This document shows positions 1-11,169 of a DNA stretch of 64,000 nucleotides, piece by piece. This DNA comes from Cryptomeria japonica (taxonomy: Eukaryota; Streptophyta; Pinopsida; Cupressales; Cupressaceae), in NCBI RefSeq assembly GCF_030272615.1, contig NC_081405.1:610449065-610513064 (forward strand), read 5' to 3'. Positions within the stretch are counted from its first letter, which is position 1. Each line of letters begins with the position of its first letter. Both the position numbers and the translations under genes were made by a program. A model generated the notes under the pieces. It had not been told where the DNA came from, made no database searches, and saw nothing but the letters and a program-made list of their open reading frames with translations.

Positions 1-1454
1 GTAGAAGCTCTTAGTCAGGCAGTGATGGAGAAAAGCTAAAAGACACCACTTCTCAATTGAAAGCCACTTGTGAACAAGATGATCGAGCTACACTGCTCAA
101 AGGTAAATTGCCCCTCTCTAATTCTAAGGGTATATATCAGCAAACCATTGATGATTAGTCTTTTTTTGCTCTGCTTGAAATCCATTCCTCCCATGTGCAA
201 AGTACCCTTGGTGTTATCAATAAAGAATCAAAATCTAAATTAACCTCTCCAACTTGGCTGAAGTCAGAGGTTGAGAAGAAAAGAAACGTTTCCACCCCTA
301 TCTCTACCGTAATTGACATAGTGGCATTGTTATTGAAAAGTTCCCGTAAACCTTAGAAGGCTAAATGAATGTCTCGAATTGTCTCTGATCCTTCTTCTGG
401 CCATCGAATCCTAGAAATTGTTGATCCCTTTAGGAATGTGCATGCAAATGATGTAACAGAGAAGGATTATAAGATCAAACATGTGGATATAGGACCCTCT
501 ACCTTGGAGGGGGATGTCTATCATGTTGAATTTACTATTTATGCATTAATCAAAAGAGCATAGGAATAGAAGAAGAAGAATCTTGAGCTCCAATCTCAAG
601 TGCAATATTTGAAGGATTTCATTTCATCTTTTATAAATCCTACTACTAGAGAGTCTTCAAGCTCGTGGGAGTAGTGGATTGATCCAGACACCGTGAGGAA
701 AGTTAAAGGTAATTTTGGCTATGCCAATGGTGTCACTGATTGGATTGATAAAATCTATGGTGTTGGTGTAGGTTATGTTACTAAGTTCAGGATAGTATAT
801 GTGAATATTTGGAACAAGAGAAAGGAGTTGTTAACAAAGTTGTAGAAAGTTAGAAAAGAATATGGAAGTATCTTCATGCTCTCAAGAGAAGTCACAGAGC
901 TCATGTCATTGAGCCATTCCATGTTAACCACCATGAAAATAGTTGAACACCCAAGGGAGGTTAATCCTATTTGGCGTGATGCACTAGATTGGAAGGAGAA
1001 AATCTATCATGACTATATTGATGATATTGATAATATCCTGAGACGTTACTTAAGTGACTTGCTGAAAATTAAAGAGAATCTTTGCACTTTGGATGTTGAT
1101 CTCATAGATAGTTTTGAGGAGAATGTATTGGAACTCAGTGAAATGATACACCAATTCTGAGATAATTATTAGAAGAATGTTAGAGATCCTCATAACATGT
1201 CTCTGGAATACTTTAAGGTATTGGGTCGCCTGCAAATTCATGCTTCTACTTTCGAATCTAAGATGGATGAAATGCACATGAATATAGCAGCTATTGTTGG
1301 GTTGGTTGCAAAGTGGAGGACAAGGCTGGAGATCACCACTATACCAGAGGACTCTAATATGGAGCTAGTTGTGAACAGGTACCGTGAATACAAGCAAAGC
1401 ATCAAAGCTCAAGAGGTGGAGATTGTTAACGATGGAGAATCAGAAGTTGAATAG
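1..1454 (+). pseudogene. Decayed ORF of a non-autonomous retroelement (C-terminal, helical part)
   Basis: One reading frame (frame 3) stays readable from about 369 to the stop before 1454, interrupted only by stop codons near 561, 567, 675, 843, 1158 and 1170, mostly TAG. I do not recognise a named domain. The conceptual product is charged and mostly helical, with coiled-coil-like stretches around 570-660 and 876-1454 and an acidic C-terminus ending in GESEVE. In character it resembles the second ORF of the LTR element at 49626-56205, so I infer the 3' part of a similar element. Before 369 the frame is less clear. No promoter or terminal repeat was seen on the left because the window cuts it. 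The repeat origin is fairly sure; the family is not. Confidence 0.5.
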
Positions 1455-1723
1455 GCAGTGGCGGTTTCTTGTTTGAATTTTTAATTATTTTTCTTGATCA
1501 TTTGCTGGCCAGGAAGGCATAAAGACTAGATCACTGAAAATCATTTGTCTATTCATTGAAAATCATTATAAGGTAGTTACCACCTTGTAAAATAAGTAGA
1601 GAATCAGTCAATTCATATTCTATTAGACTAGTTCAACTGTGGTTACATTTGTCATCTCCGTGGGCATGAGAATATAGAGCTAGGTGACAAATCTATTAGC
1701 CAACATGCAACTAATCAAATTAG
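1455..1723. other. Non-coding stretch between two retroelement remnants
   Basis: No ORF of note, no recognisable terminal repeat and no RNA gene. It separates the decayed ORF from the 3' end of a Copia LTR. Confidence 0.4.
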
Positions 1724-1806
1724 AGATTGTGCTTAAATTGTTTAATTTGATGAAAACTAATTCACCCTCACGCCCTCTCAGTTTTCCTTCATTATTGTTG
1801 CTAACA
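1724..1806 (+). repeat. 3' end (U5) of a Copia-type LTR
   Basis: About 80 bases closely match 18483-18552, sharing GATTGTGCTTAAATTGTTTA and CAGTTTTCCTTCATTATTG. The segment ends in CTAACA directly before a tRNA-iMet primer-binding site and a gag start, as the end of a 5' LTR should. The upstream part of the LTR is missing or replaced. Confidence 0.65.
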
Positions 1807-1808
1807 AA

Positions 1809-1819
1809 TGGTATGAAAG
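1809..1819 (+). other. Primer-binding site (initiator tRNA-Met type)
   Basis: TGGTATGAAAG follows the LTR end by two bases and resembles the usual plant Copia site TGGTATCAGAG with two changes. It lies 44 bases before the gag ATG. Confidence 0.6.
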
Positions 1820-1862
1820 ATAGATCTTCTAGAAGAAGCTTGACCACTTGATGAGATTTCAG

Positions 1863-3645
1863 ATGGCAACCTATGTGTTCAAGAAAGAGAGTCTAAGATT
1901 TGGTGGAAATAATTAAATTGTATGGAATTACTAGCTGGAGTGTCATTTGAAGTGTCTTGGAGATGATTGTTCGAAGATTACAAAGAACAGCTACAATGTT
2001 CCTTAGAATGGTTCGGTTACTATAGCTGAGATCAAGGATGTTGAACATAACATAAGAGCTAAGGAAGCATTCTTGAGTGCCTTGACCAATTCGGGGATGA
2101 CTAATGTGATGGGTTTGCAGACTGCACATGAGATCTGGGAAAAGTTAGAGACCTTGTATGAAGGAGATAAACATGTCAAAGTTGCTAAGATACAAAGTTT
2201 GAAAGGGAAGTATGAGATGTTGAAGATGGGAGAAGATTAGAACATATCATCCTTTATGGCTAAAGTGAATGAATTTGTTATGAACATCAAATGTGCTGGT
2301 GGAACTCTTGAAGAAGATGAGATTATTGCTAAAGTGTTGAGATCTTTCCCTCCTTCTTACAAATCTAAAGTTGCTGCTATTAATGAGATCTGAACTATGA
2401 CAATTGTGACAAGAGACATATTGGTTGGAAAACTTGTTTCTTTTGAGTTGAGTGAATTTGGAGAATCACATGGCAAATATGAGACTCCATTTAAAGCTAC
2501 TATATCCAGGAAGCAAAAGTATGATCCTAGATAAAGTTCATCTAGGGTTTCCAAATATGAAAGTGAAATGAGAGAGATGGAAGAACAAGAAAGAGAGTTG
2601 GATGAGCTTGAAGCACTTATTGCTCAGAGATTGCCTAAGGGAGTCAATAAGTATGATGGAAAGTTACCTTTGAAATGTTTCTCTTATAATAAGATAGGAC
2701 ATTTTGCTTCTAGGTGTCCTTAAATAATGTCAAGGTATGATAAACATGATAAATATGATAGATTTGATAAGCATGATAGATATGAGAAGCATGATAAGTA
2801 TGATAAGCCTTATGGGCCTTACCAAAAGTTCAGATATCAGAAGATATGTTATTATCTTGCTGATGAAGGTGTGATAGATGAATAATTTGAGAGTGGGAAT
2901 TTAGAAGATAAATTTGTATTTATTTCTATCAAGGAAGATGATTCAATACCAGTGAATTCTATAAGATGCATTGTTGAGGATAAAGATTTGGCTGCTAAGA
3001 TTGAAAAGAAAGATGAATGGGTAATTGACAATATTTGTTCACATCATATGACAGGTGATAAAATAAAATTTGTGAATATGGAGAGGTATGATGGTGGTAT
3101 AGTGAGATTTGGAGATGATAAAGCTTGTGTGATTTGTGGTAGAGGTTTTATTTCTTTTAATGGTAACAATAATGTTGATATTATTTTATATGTTGAAGGA
3201 TTAAAGAATAATCTTTTGAGTGTTAGATAGATGGTTGATAAGGGATATTATTTGGAATTCAATAATGGTAAATGCAAGATTCTAAATGCCCTAGGTATAG
3301 AGATTGCATCAGGGACTACGACTAAAGGTAATATCTTTCACTTGAATGTCGATGAGAAAAGTTGTTTGATTTCTCAAATAGATGAAAGTTGGTTGTGGCA
3401 TAGAGGGACGTGTCATGTTAATTTTAACTACATGATAAGGATAAGTTCTACTCAAGCTATTAGAGATCTGCCTAAGATTGTGAAGCCTTCTATTCCGGTA
3501 TGTAAAAAATGTCCGATGGGAAAGCAAACAAGAATTTCATTTAAAACTAAGTTATATACATATAATGGTTTATTGGATCTTGTGCATATTGACCTGTGTG
3601 GTCCTACAAGAGTGAGAAGCATATAGGGTGACAAATATTTCATAT
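1863..3645 (+). pseudogene. Copia gag-protease-integrase fragment, truncated in the integrase
   Basis: A single frame from ATG 1863 to about 3645, broken by stops but not by frameshifts. In order: a UBN2-like gag domain (1863-2500); a CCHC zinc knuckle at about 2677-2720 with its second Cys changed to Tyr (CFSYNKIGHFASRC); a run of Lys-Tyr-Asp/His-Asp repeats (2733-2812); an aspartic protease at about 3016-3050 where the usual DSG catalytic triad reads DNI; a GAG-pre-integrase domain (LWHRGTCHVNF); and the first residues of the integrase core (HIDLCGPTR). The coding stops at about 3641-3646, where sequence switches to the opposite strand of a related element. Several stops are TAG where the paralogue at 14040-16530 has Gln. 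Not functional. Copia assignment is strong from domain order and motifs. Confidence 0.88.
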
Positions 3646-4907
3646 TTTGATGTACCTTGCAAGTATCTAAAAATCCTTTTCACCGCACTCTCATGATTTT
3701 CTCTAGGATCACTCTGAAATCTAGATGCAATACAAACATCATTCATTATGTCAGGCCTAGTTTGAGTCAAATAAAGAAGACCTCCAATCAAAGATATGTA
3801 TCTTGTAGGATTTACCGGTGTAGAAACATCTTTCCTTGTTAATTTTTCACTTGTAATTAACCATAGGAGTAATTACCAGTTTAGAATCTCCCATACCAAA
3901 TTTCTTCAACAATCCCCTAGCATACTTAATTTGACAGATGAAAATACCTTTGTCAATATGAGTAATCTGCAAACCTAAGAAAAATTTCATTTCCCCAATC
4001 ATAGATATTTCAAATTCTTTCTCCATATTCTTAGAAAATTCCATGCACAACTTATCTTCACCTCCAAAAATAATGTCATCAACAAATACTTCAATAATCA
4101 CTATATCATCATCAGTGATACTATAATATAAATTACTATCAGCATTACCCTTAGTAAAACCAAGCTTCAAAAAATATTTATCCAACCTTGCATACCAAGC
4201 TCTAGGTGCCTGTTTCAATCCATATAAAGGTTTCCTTAACCTGCAAACCATGTTTGTATCATCTAAAAGTGAAAAACTACTAGGTTGCTCAATATAAACT
4301 TCCTCATCAAGATCCCTATTCAAAAATGCACACTTAACATCCATATGATAAACCTTGTAGTTCTTATGGGTAGCATAGGCAAGAAATAATCTTACAACTT
4401 AAATCCTAGCTATAGGTGCAAAAGTCTCTCCATAATCAATTCATTCCTTCTGAGAATATCCTTTACAAACCAATCTAGCCTTATTTATTATAACTTGACC
4501 ATCCCCATTTAATTTATTCCTAAAAACCCATTTAGTTCCAATAACATTCTTATTTTTAGGTCAGGGAACTAAAGTCCATGTGTTGTTCTTCTAAATCTAA
4601 TCTAATTCTTATTCCATAGATTTCAACCAACATTTATCTTTACATGATTCAATTACTGATACCAGTTCAACTTGAGAAATTAAACATACCTCATTAGTTG
4701 TGAGTCTTCTTCTTGTCATCACTCCATTGTTCTTATCCCCAATGATCCAATCATATGAATGATTCAATTTCACATACCTAGGAGTCCTCTAACTCTTTGT
4801 TCCTCTTCCTGGTTCTTCAGTTACTGTTTAATTTTCTGATACTGCTAGAGTAACAGGTTCAACACTCTGTTCTAGTAAAGGTGCTATCGGTTCAGATATA
4901 ATCATTT
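3646..4907 (-). pseudogene. Copia reverse transcriptase, distal half of the CACTA-interrupted element
   Basis: Read right to left, this continues the integrase C-terminal linker from across the CACTA insertion, then gives the reverse transcriptase. Markers are MDVKCAFLNRDLDEEVYIEQP, LYGLKQAPRAWY, the catalytic FVDDIIFGG and the post-catalytic FFLGLQI. A long clean stretch runs 4344-3847. The RNase H side begins (GGLLYLTQTRPDI, RYLQGTSKY) but is cut at about 3646, where the opposite-strand gag-integrase fragment starts. The rest of RNase H and the 3' LTR are therefore missing. Stops occur upstream (about 4380-4830). Domain identity is firm; it is a dead copy. Confidence 0.9.
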
Positions 4908-4940
4908 CACTAATACATTTGCCCTAAAATTCCGACGGCG
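4908..4940 (+). repeat. Left terminal inverted repeat of the CACTA element
   Basis: Begins CACTAATACATTTGCCC and continues into TCCGACGGCGG. It matches the right end on the opposite strand with a few substitutions. Confidence 0.85.
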
Positions 4941-5099
4941 GTTTTTGACGGAGAAGGTATATTGTGAACAAATTTGATTATTTTTTGAAAAATTGCCCAC
5001 ATTCGTCGGAATTCTGATGATAATTCAATATATGTTTGTGGCAGAGAAGGAATTGGCAATGACATTTGTGTTTTTTTACAAAAAATGCTTGCATTTGTC

Positions 5100-5700
5100 A
5101 AAATTCCGACGACAACGGGCATTACTTAAAAGAAAAAAAAGACCAAGACATTTCAAATCATTTTCGTAGCCTCTTCCCATTCTCTCATTGCCACCCCAGC
5201 AGCATATTCCCACCCACAGTTCCACCTCTTTTTGGTAGAATCCCCCAGCCTTGCCTCCGCCACTACTCATTGCTTGTTCCTAGTCATAGTTGTTTAGGCA
5301 GGAACCATTGGTCAAGCGGTTAACTGGTTTTTGTTCTTATGGTGGAATTTTCCTATAGGAACTGGAACAAAGAATGGGATCTTTGAAGTGGAATCTTTCA
5401 CTCGACCGTGGAAGGAACTTGAACAAGGATTGAAGGCCCCCCACTTTGTGGTCATGGTGTGGCTGACTATCTATACAATATACAATATAGTGAGAAACCC
5501 CAGCCACAACCGGTTTTTTCTGGGAAGAGCAAGCAGCATAATATATCAATAAGTTGGTCATTAAAGAATTTTTGGGGGTAATTGCTGAGTCCAAACCCAA
5601 CATTCTTGGGCCCCACCACCCCCAAGTGGTGGGCATTGGCATTTACCAATAGCGATCATCCGGGCCAGCCTCGAAGTAGACCCGCAGGGAGAGGTACGGT
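5100..5700 (+). other. GC-richer, exon-like block inside the CACTA element (unidentified)
   Basis: Base composition is clearly richer in G and C than the surroundings. One plus-strand frame reads with few stops from about 5300 to 5694, ends in a Pro-rich segment (GPTTPKWWALAF, then DHPGQPRSRPAGR) and meets a GT donor-like GTACGG. I could not assign it to a family. Given the captured DRM exons further right, a second captured host exon is plausible but unproven. Opposite-strand ORFs here look like shadows. Confidence 0.35.
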
Positions 5701-6418
5701 TTTTTCTAATCTTAACACTTTTTTGTTTTCATGACATTTGAGTGAAGTAGACCACAACTGCAATTGTTATGGAACCCAAGAAGCTGCTTGAAATTTCATA
5801 TTGATCAACCTTGTGAGTAAACCATGGCTCCATTAGGTTTGTCGTAACAATTTTAGCACCATCCATGATTAGTCCATCATCTTTCATGATTAACAGTAGC
5901 GAACTTATACAATGTCACATAACACCATGCAATGAAACTTAAGACATAACTCATTATTCTTCTGTATGAGATTTTTTAACCAAGATTATCATATTTTAGC
6001 TTGTGTGATAAGTTTTGGCATGGGAATCAACTAATAGACAACATAGATATTTATCATCAACCTCCTTTTTTTTCACCAAAGGGATAAACATTTATTAAAC
6101 ACAATGAGAATTACAAAGCAAGAAAGTAGATACATAACCTAATCTAATCTCCATTTGCATAACCTAAGAAGGTAGATACAACTAAATAATCTTGAAAGAA
6201 TTGCATATGAAGGGCACTATTAGAAAATAACTTATGTACCATGCTAGTCTATGTAGCTACTGCTAATTATTGCATAGAAATAGATACATGTGTTAGAATG
6301 TGTTGAAATAGTAGCTAGCTTGAATATCTATCTATTGTATTTTAATGTTGTCAATGACAATTAAAATACACATGTATTATCTATTATGTAAATCAAACTT
6401 AGGGCTGGGCCCAGATAC

Positions 6419-6590
6419 ATGTAACTTTTAATTATGTCTTGCTTGGGCAAGACCTATATATAATGTAACTTGTGGATAGGACAGGCCCTATAAATGTAAC
6501 TTGTAATTTGGTCTGACCCTAATTGGGTGATGTAACTTGTGGTCCTATATTGAATGTAACTTGTAATTTGGTCTGAATGTAACTAGGGAT
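6419..6590 (+). repeat. Cluster of ATGTAACTTGT direct repeats
   Basis: ATGTAACTTGT or close variants occur six times at about 6419, 6463, 6493, 6530, 6553 and 6576. Two of them are followed by AATTTGGTCTGA. The irregular spacing suggests a decayed subrepeat, perhaps of an old LTR. Confidence 0.6.
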
Positions 6591-6924
6591 AAATATTCAA
6601 AAAGTATAATAATTACACTAATACATATATCACTCTCATGCCTTTCTTAATTTGATATAAGGTCCCTCTATCCTATTAATGCATGATAGCCTCGGTAAGA
6701 TAAATGATTGAATGAGAGATAAATGAAGTCTCTCATTCAATCATCTATCCTATTGATAAACTATGATGAAGACTTGAAGCTATTGTTCCTTCATTTGATC
6801 GATGATCATTCTTAAATTTGTCTATATTCAGCCATACTTGCAAAGTTCGATCAATGCTTAACTACCAATAATAATCGGTTGTAAATCTCATAGCACAGAA
6901 TACCGATTGGTATTGGTTTACATT

Positions 6925-7054
6925 AAAACCAATGCACTTTGATTAATATCGGTTAACATATTAACTATGAACACTGATTGTTATCGGGCTTAACCAATGC
7001 ACTCCGATTAATATCGGTTAATATATTAATTGTGAACATTGATTGTTATCGGGC
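6925..7054 (+). repeat. Two tandem 65-bp units plus a partial third
   Basis: Units 6925-6989 and 6990-7054 share ACCAATGCACT, GATTAATATCGGTTAA and GATTGTTATCGGGC with only a few differences. A partial third unit starts at 7055. Confidence 0.75.
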
Positions 7055-8430
7055 TTAACTAATACATACCAATTAGTGTCAGTTGTCTTGCATATGATAG
7101 ACACGTTGATTAAGTATCAGGTGGTTTGTTAAGTGATATACACTGATTTAGGTTTCTATCCTCCTCCTTTGTAAACATCCCCTCCCCCATTGTCTAATAT
7201 ATCTATGACTTTTCCAACAACTTTTAATATCACAACAAGAGATAATTTTGTATGAGTTTCTTAAAGCCAACTTTATTACTCTCCCCTTGAAAAATTCAAG
7301 AAAAAACCATAAACAAAATTAGGACAATCCTTTTTTCAAGCATCATCAACTATTCCACTAATGAATGTCATGATTTGGAGATTAAAATTCAACAACTTAT
7401 TGTAGTTCTAGTAACATTTAAATAATAGGTGACAATGAGTTATACACTCATCATATCCCTTCTAAATGACATTTATAACCTATTATGTTTTTATCTTGCT
7501 ATATGACATTGGTAGCTTAATTACCTATTAGGGGCTCATTGTCATTCATGGTACTATGATTTCATGTGCAATCATACTTGGGAGGCAACGTAATAGCACA
7601 GTTCTTCTTGTCTCTACATTGTGGAGCAAGAATAATAGTTGTCAATTGTTCCTCTTTTGTAAGGATCCACTTTACCTTTGTTGATTTTTATCTTTTATAA
7701 CTTGATATCCTTTCTTGCATAGAATTGTCCTGAATCCAAATTCTCTCCTTGCTTAGACATGTGTGTTCCTTTATTAGGACCTCTTTCATTGTTTTGTAGG
7801 AAACTAAACAAGACATCGACCTCTCCTCTCTACTTATACACAAAATGGCTAATTGAAACCACTTCATATACACAAAATGTCTCCTTGCACTGATCGAGCC
7901 TCAAAAATGTGACACCCTTGTTCAACAATGGTTGATACTCTATAACACGATGCCTATCATTCATGAGCTCAAGGTGGTTGCTTTCATGCTCAATAAAAAC
8001 ATGATCAGAACTTTTTGTAGTTTCACCGCCATCATAATATCATTTTGCTGTTGTTAACGTCATACATCCTCATGCTACGCTGGCAATTCATCGGGCTCTT
8101 CAATTTATTCACTCTTTATATGTTAGTGACTACCTTTAACTTATGAACCTTCAAATAAATCATCATAATGACCCCTTCACTATCTTGTGTTGAATGAAAA
8201 TCCTTCAATTGGACTGCATTGTATAAGAATTTGGTGTGGATCTTTCATTCTTTCCTTGATTTGCCATTTTTTATTGTTCCACCCTACAATTTTGTATTTG
8301 AGGTATGTAAAATAGTTTCTCTATAGTCTTTTTTTATCTTCCTACATTATTTTGGTTGCCTTCATTTAAATTATGTAATGTTTCCATAATATCTCTTCAC
8401 AACTATCTCTTCCTTTCTTTTGCAATTAAG

Positions 8431-8492
8431 AGATCAGTTGAATTGTAGGTAGACCCCTTCAAATGACAGGGTAGGCTTCCTTTTATACCTAA
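8431..8492 (+). repeat. Direct repeat, copy 1 (partner at 10567-10631)
   Basis: About 60 bases containing GAATTGTAGGTAGACCCC and TTCAAATGACAGGGTAGGC recur almost unchanged at 10567-10631. Confidence 0.8.
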
Positions 8493-8507
8493 TATATGTA
8501 TTGAAAT

Positions 8508-8792
8508 TATTTTATCCCGATGGCATTAAATTAATGTACATTCTCTTCTATCTAGTATTGGTGGAGTAGAGGTTGCATTGCATTGACCTAGGATACATAT
8601 TTCCGTAGATACAATACACATTAAATGTATCCTAGGTCGATGCAAAGAAACCTCTGCTCCAGAGATCACCAGAAAATAGAGAAAGAATTTTAATTTAATG
8701 CCATCGGGATAAAAGGCTTTCAAGACAGATAAATGGTATGCAACTGTATCTATTTGGAATGCATTACCCAAACAGCGCAATCGACCAGTTGC
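8508..8792 (-). pseudogene. Captured DRM methyltransferase fragment, second (short) palindrome
   Basis: On the minus strand from about 8780 the frame reads RCLGNAFQIDTVAYHLSVLK, then AFYPDGIKLKFF, then SGAEVSLHRPRIH and CIVSTEI. This is the plant DRM methyltransferase segment leading into motif I (family FSGIGGAEVALHRLGI and VVSVEI). Near 8600 the sequence turns round: plus-strand 8508-8595 encodes the same FYPDGIK and GIGGVEVALH segments in the other direction. It is therefore an inverted repeat centred near 8600 whose left arm is cut at about 8508. It closely matches the centre of the large palindrome at 11170-13715. DRM enzymes perform de novo cytosine methylation in RNA-directed DNA methylation; this piece cannot encode an enzyme. 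The identification comes from several consecutive conserved motifs. Confidence 0.85.
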
Positions 8793-9344
8793 CTTTGAAA
8801 ATAAAATGGTATGATGAAATCTTTGGGCATAAAATAGATGAAATGCACTCCATACTACTGCTGCACAATATTTTGGTCGATGATATTTTTAAAATAGTAA
8901 GGGAAGGTGTATGGAATAACCGAATTCTTATTATTATAAACAATGAATATTTTAAGATCCTTTTATGATGTATAAGTTGAGAATATTTTATGAAAGGTCC
9001 CTAAATGAATACACTTTAAACTAATTTTAGCAATGACTATCGGATGTAGACAAAATGAATGATTTTTGGATTAGGATGGTACACAGAATCTACTATCAAA
9101 AGGTTGTCAAAAATTCTTGGGACTAGGAGGTGTGAAATGGCCTACTCTTATGCTTTTCATGCCATCAAAATTTGAGTTTGATTGTCATCATTTACTTTTC
9201 CAAATTCTTCACATGTAATTCCTGAATCAATCTCCTACACACAAAATGACAAAAAAATAGGTTTGTTGATGGGGGATTTCCTAGGTAAAACCACGGGTTG
9301 TGAATTAACCTTGAAGTATAATGTTTTCCTTTTGAGGGAAAGGA

Positions 9345-9470
9345 TAGATCTAATCTAAAAATGCTTAAAATTGAACATGATACCTTGATGAATCTTTCTT
9401 GAATCCTCACACAAGGTTTTAGGATGTCATGCAGACTATTGATCATGAATATTGTTCTTTAACTTATGAT
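9345..9470 (+). repeat. Direct repeat, copy 1 (partner at 10375-10500)
   Basis: About 120 bases including AAATGCTTAAAATTGAACAT and CAAGGTTTTAGGATGTCATG recur with very few changes at 10375-10500. Confidence 0.82.
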
Positions 9471-10374
9471 ATAGAGGAAGGGTGTGATAAATGAACCTTT
9501 AATATTTTTTCTTTGGAAAGTATATGCTATCCTGTAACTATGCACTGTTTTTGGACTCCAAAAATGACATTTTTACAAAGGAAGTATATAATGTTTTAAC
9601 TCCCTGACTCCTAGACTCTCATTAGTCATCCAATATGATTCAAAACTAAGGAAAATGCAATCATTTACAAGGTTTAACCTTCTTAGATGCAAAATCCCTT
9701 ATTTAGCCTCTCACAAACCCTTAAACGTAGGGTTTCTCATATACCCCTCTTCCAGACACTATACCATCCAAATGATGATGGATTCACCTTTCATTTGAAA
9801 TGTCTAAACACTGTCAATCATAAAATGTGCCCCTCCTTGAGGCAAATTTTCTACTGCTGCTCCTTAGCAAGTAATTTCTCCACTCTTACATTCGTTGTTT
9901 TGGTGATCACCTTAGTTCTCCACCTAATCTGCACATCAACCTATTAGTAATTTATTGTACATGTTAGAGGAGTTCCATCCCATGAATATTAGGCCTTTTA
10001 CATTCATGGAATGACCATTCTCATTGTAAATCAACCAAATCAAATGCCAAATTGCACAAATCTGTTAGAACAGTCAATGCAACTAGTCTAAAGTCTAAGA
10101 CAAATGGATTATTAGTGCAACTTCCCTACAAATAAGATATTCAAGGTCTCTTAAAAGCATTAGGAATTCTAATACACACTCAACACAAAGTTACCATAAG
10201 CCAAAACACCAAAAAAATTCAAGAAAACAAAAATTTGCTCTTATTGCTTGTCCCAGTCTATACACCAACATTCTCTGCCATAAAAGATGATATCTTTATT
10301 AAATATCTCCTCTATTTTTGGAGGTAGACATCTTTAGGAAAAGATCTCTTCCTCCCTCTTTAAAATGGTCCCTT

Positions 10375-10631
10375 TAGATCTAATATAAAAATGCTTAAAA
10401 TTGAACATGATACCTTGATGAATCTTTCTTGAATCCTCACACAAGGTTTTAGGATGTCATGCAGACTGTTGATCATGAATGTTGTGCTTTAACTTGAATT
10501 CTCCTTCAATTCTTGATGAATTCTTTATTGCTTGTTCACTTGGAATTTAATTGATTTTATAGTTAAAAGATCACTTGAATTGTAGGTAGACCCCTTCAAA
10601 TGACAGGGTAGGCTTCCTTTTATACCTAATC
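10375..10631 (+). repeat. Joined second copies of two direct repeats
   Basis: 10375-10500 matches 9345-9470, and 10567-10631 matches 8431-8492. Here the two modules are adjacent and in opposite order to their partners, so the element interior has been rearranged since duplication. Confidence 0.78.
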
Positions 10632-11169
10632 ATACATAAAGTATTTGAATTTTTTCTCACACATGAGGCAAGAAATGAGGGGTCATATTTTGGGTCCCAA
10701 TCATGAGTCTTGTCAATTTAGGATGTGACATGCTAAAGTGGACATCAATGTCTCAAGATCAAATGGATCTTAAGTGATTGTTTCCCTTGCATATGATTTG
10801 TTTGGGTGATAAACTTCACCATTCTACTCACAAGAATTTTATTAAGTCTCAAATATAGGGAAACGGAAGGCTCCAAATAGAAAACTTGTACATGCAACTA
10901 AATCCATTGACTAATCAGAAGAACAAAAGTAAGAAAAGGTTTGATCATCTGAGAGATGTTGTAGACTTGCAACTCACCAGCTACTTAGTTTTTGTGGGTA
11001 AGAATTGTTTATGTTTTGGTTATGGTTGTGGTGTTGTAGGGAGACATTTACAAATTTATATCTATTTTCAATATTTAATGGTTTATGGGTTTGTAATGGT
11101 AATTTAATGTTCTTTCATATTTTTGTATATATTATTTATAATAGCCTATTATATTGATTTGTTCTATTA

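Larger units (their letters stand above)
5701..8430. other. AT-rich CACTA interior without recognised genes
   Basis: No ORF with a recognisable domain on either strand. It contains the ATGTAACTT repeat cluster and the 65-bp tandem repeat listed separately. A 61-codon minus ORF near 7688-7873 shows nothing recognisable. Confidence 0.4.
8793..11169. other. CACTA interior, AT-rich, no recognised coding
   Basis: No protein domain recognised. It holds one member of each direct repeat pair listed at 9345-9470, 10375-10500 and 10567-10631. Small ORFs at 9687-9947 and 10886-11107 show no recognisable features. Confidence 0.4.

Noticed and set aside
5337-5649. Minus-strand ORFs over the GC-richer block
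   Set aside because: No family features. The plus strand gives the better exon-like reading with a donor site, so these look like shadows.
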